In this document: one piece after another, positions 52,101 through 55,100 of the stretch
Numbering within the stretch: the first letter of the stretch is position 1
Layout: each line of letters starts with the position of its first letter
Assembly (NCBI GenBank): GCA_903813345.2
Contig: CAIIXF020000006.1
Location: 8,422,989 to 8,486,988, forward strand
Source of the DNA: Owenia fusiformis
Taxonomy: Eukaryota; Annelida; Polychaeta; Sabellida; Oweniidae
DNA: 64,000 bases
Direction of reading: 5' to 3'
The notes under the pieces: generated by a model
Seen by the model: the letters and a program-made list of their open reading frames with translations, nothing else
What the model was told of the DNA's origin: nothing
The model's database searches: none
Made by a program: the position numbers and the translations under genes

Positions 52101-55100
52101 CAACTATTTAACTAGTGAACTTGCATATGTTATTGATATTTCACACACTGTGCATTATGTGAATACTCTGTTCGGATTGGCTGGAATCGGACACACCTTG
52201 CCTAGCTACATGTATGTGTGAATACATAGTTATGATTTGTTTCATTGTTTTCTATATACCATAGTCAAAATGACATTGGTAATACCATTGACATTGTCAG
52301 TGTAACTAAAGGCAGCGAAGGACTAAATTGCGGGTATAAAACACAAATTCCAAACCGAAGGTATGTTCTTAAACCTGTAAACATGACTATATTCTCTAAA
52401 ATTGTCATGTGCGAATCCATTTTGTCAAAGTAAAAGTATCTTGTTTTAGTTGTGGTAAGTGATTAGGCGTCTTCAGTATCTATAAATCTTTCATTGTAGA
52501 TATCGGGTTCAAAGGCCGCATCAATATTCACAGAATACTCAAATCATATGGGAAGAGTTTGTGAATACTACTATGAAACGGAGGCAATTGCATCAGGGGT
52601 TATAGCTCTTGGGCTTACCAACTTTTTCGTATTAAAATGCCCAAAAATGCTCGCTAGTCTGGCTGAACTTGAGGGTAAATATTTTATATATTTATATCTC
52701 ATTATATCTCACTGTCACGTTCTCATTCTGGAATTGGATGAACACATGGGATGCCGTGATATTTTTCTACTTACTTTTCATCAATCAATTAAATGCATGG
52801 TAGATAAGTGAGCTTTGTTTGGAAGAGCGAATATTTCCCACACTCACTGTATTAATATCCCAGAACGAGGAACTTAAATGTACGTACCCGGACCTGATTC
52901 TGGAGAGTGAATATTTACTATCACTAATTCGATTGTAACAATCCGTCATTCTTGTTACAGAATGAGATAGATATTATGAATATTAGAAAAATAATTCGTT
53001 TTTTGGGAATCCATCGAAGCTTCGGGGGCATTACTTGTTAAAGTGCGCAGGTATCCCTATCTATTAAACGACATATTGTAATGCACATGCACATGTATGG
53101 CAATGTTACAAAAAAGAAAAATGCTGAATACATTGCCAACAATTTATTAAAATCGCTGCATAAGATTAAGAATTGGATTCTTCAAAAATGTTTTACTATT
53201 GATGTTGACCACGTCTGAAAATGAACGTATTGCAAGTTATACTTGATTGAAAGTTTGAAATATTTATAAACAGAAAGATGATTAATTTGAAACTAAGCAG
53301 AATAAGAATTTAAACCTTTAGAATACGATTTTGGATTAGTGACAGGAATCTTGACTAAGTGGGTCATCAAATATCACGTATAATCATAAGTACATCACAT
53401 TTATTGCAAGTACATAGTTTCGGCCATTAGGCCTTAAAGGAATATTCCTTGCCAAACCATCTCTCTCCTCCTATGGTAGCTATAACCATATATATGCTTG
53501 CCATGTTTAGCAAAACACGCAAAAATGTTTTGATATGGTCAAATTTGATCACTTAGAAATGTGATGCTCAATTCCAGTAAGCTGCCATCTTTTAAAATTT
53601 CACACAGGAAGTGATGTCATCGACTCTCAACTTCTATAGGTTAGCTATTCCTGTGAGAACGAAACTTAATTAGAAGGTGCAACTCTTTCCTTACTGATTC
53701 AACACTACTAGTTGTTGCTTCACATTTTGTCTTAACCAAATCGAGTAAATGTTTTGCACAGCTGTCAATAAATGAACATTGCTGTCAGTGCCACGGCATC
53801 ATCAGTCTTACCCTCTATAAATTTGTGGAAAATGGTGATAGAGTCTGAATGTCTATTAACACACATTGTATCATTACCATTTAGGTAAAATTGGGACATT
53901 ATCTGGCTACATCGATGACAAAGGAGGTGTGATTAGCAGAATTCTTGGACTTCATATTGCCAAAGAACATGTGAAATTCATCGGTTCTACGGAGACACAA
54001 ATAAACCTGCATGAAATCATCAATGTGCTTGTTCTGGACGAGGCACGTTTGCAGTCGATAGCTATCCAGATATGTAGCACCATAGAGTTTAGAAACGGGG
54101 GTAGGAGACCTAGTGTTTGCAAACATGATTACTTCACAAGAGATGCGATTGACCAAATAATGTCCCTCGTTGTAAGCGAAGAGGCTGATATTGAATACAG
54201 CGTTTATGTTCCGACATACAATCCAAGTGTTCCAAACGTGGATAAAAAGTACACGATTGACATGAACGCACTTCTCATGGGGGATACGGTATCGTTTAAG
54301 CTTCCAAACGATCCCATATGGCTTTTGGAGAATCAATGGATTGACTGCGCGGATGAATTTGAAAAGGCCAACTACATCGAATCTATGGCCATGCTTCTTC
54401 CTGACTTGCAGTGTAATGATGAGCAGTATGTAGTATGTATGACAATAACAACAGGCTTGTTCAGTAAACTATACCCAACTGTTGTGTCTCCAAAATTCAA
54501 AAGCTGTCCAAACAAATTTGCATTTAGTTATCAGGGTAACTTCAAATGGTGCCCTATTGGTAATTCTATCTCCACCCCCTTCGGTCCAGCAGAAACCATA
54601 TGTGTGAGATCGTCACCAGATATTGCCACGAAAGAAGTTGGTAATGAAAAAATTGTCTTACATGCATCATATTATTCTGAATTCTACGTCACGATGAAAT
54701 ATGACATCAGCGACACATGTAGAGATGAACTGAGGGAGAGGGTTAAAGATATCGCAAAAGTACCATTTGTGATCAAGAGATACGTCAAATCAGAAAGTAA
54801 GTGCATTTGATATTTATACGCAACCACCGATAATGAATCGGGTGGGCGTAATAGCGTAACAGAGGCGATATCTCGCTTAGTATAGACTTCCCCGTGTCAA
54901 ATTTTCATTATAACATCTCTTTTGTACTTCCAATTTAAACATTATTTATTCCTACACATCAAATACGATGTAAATGACATGCAATATACATCTCATAGGC
55001 ATGTTTAACTTCGATTAGAGAAATCCAGAAAAATATGAGAGCTTCCAAGCACTCCAATATATCGTTGACATCAAGTCACTGAAAAGTCGATATTAAACAT

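Noticed and set aside
47991-54796. Ordinary MACPF domain (true C6 orthologue)
   Set aside because: No MACPF signature or LDLa motif could be seen; left as an open test rather than asserted.
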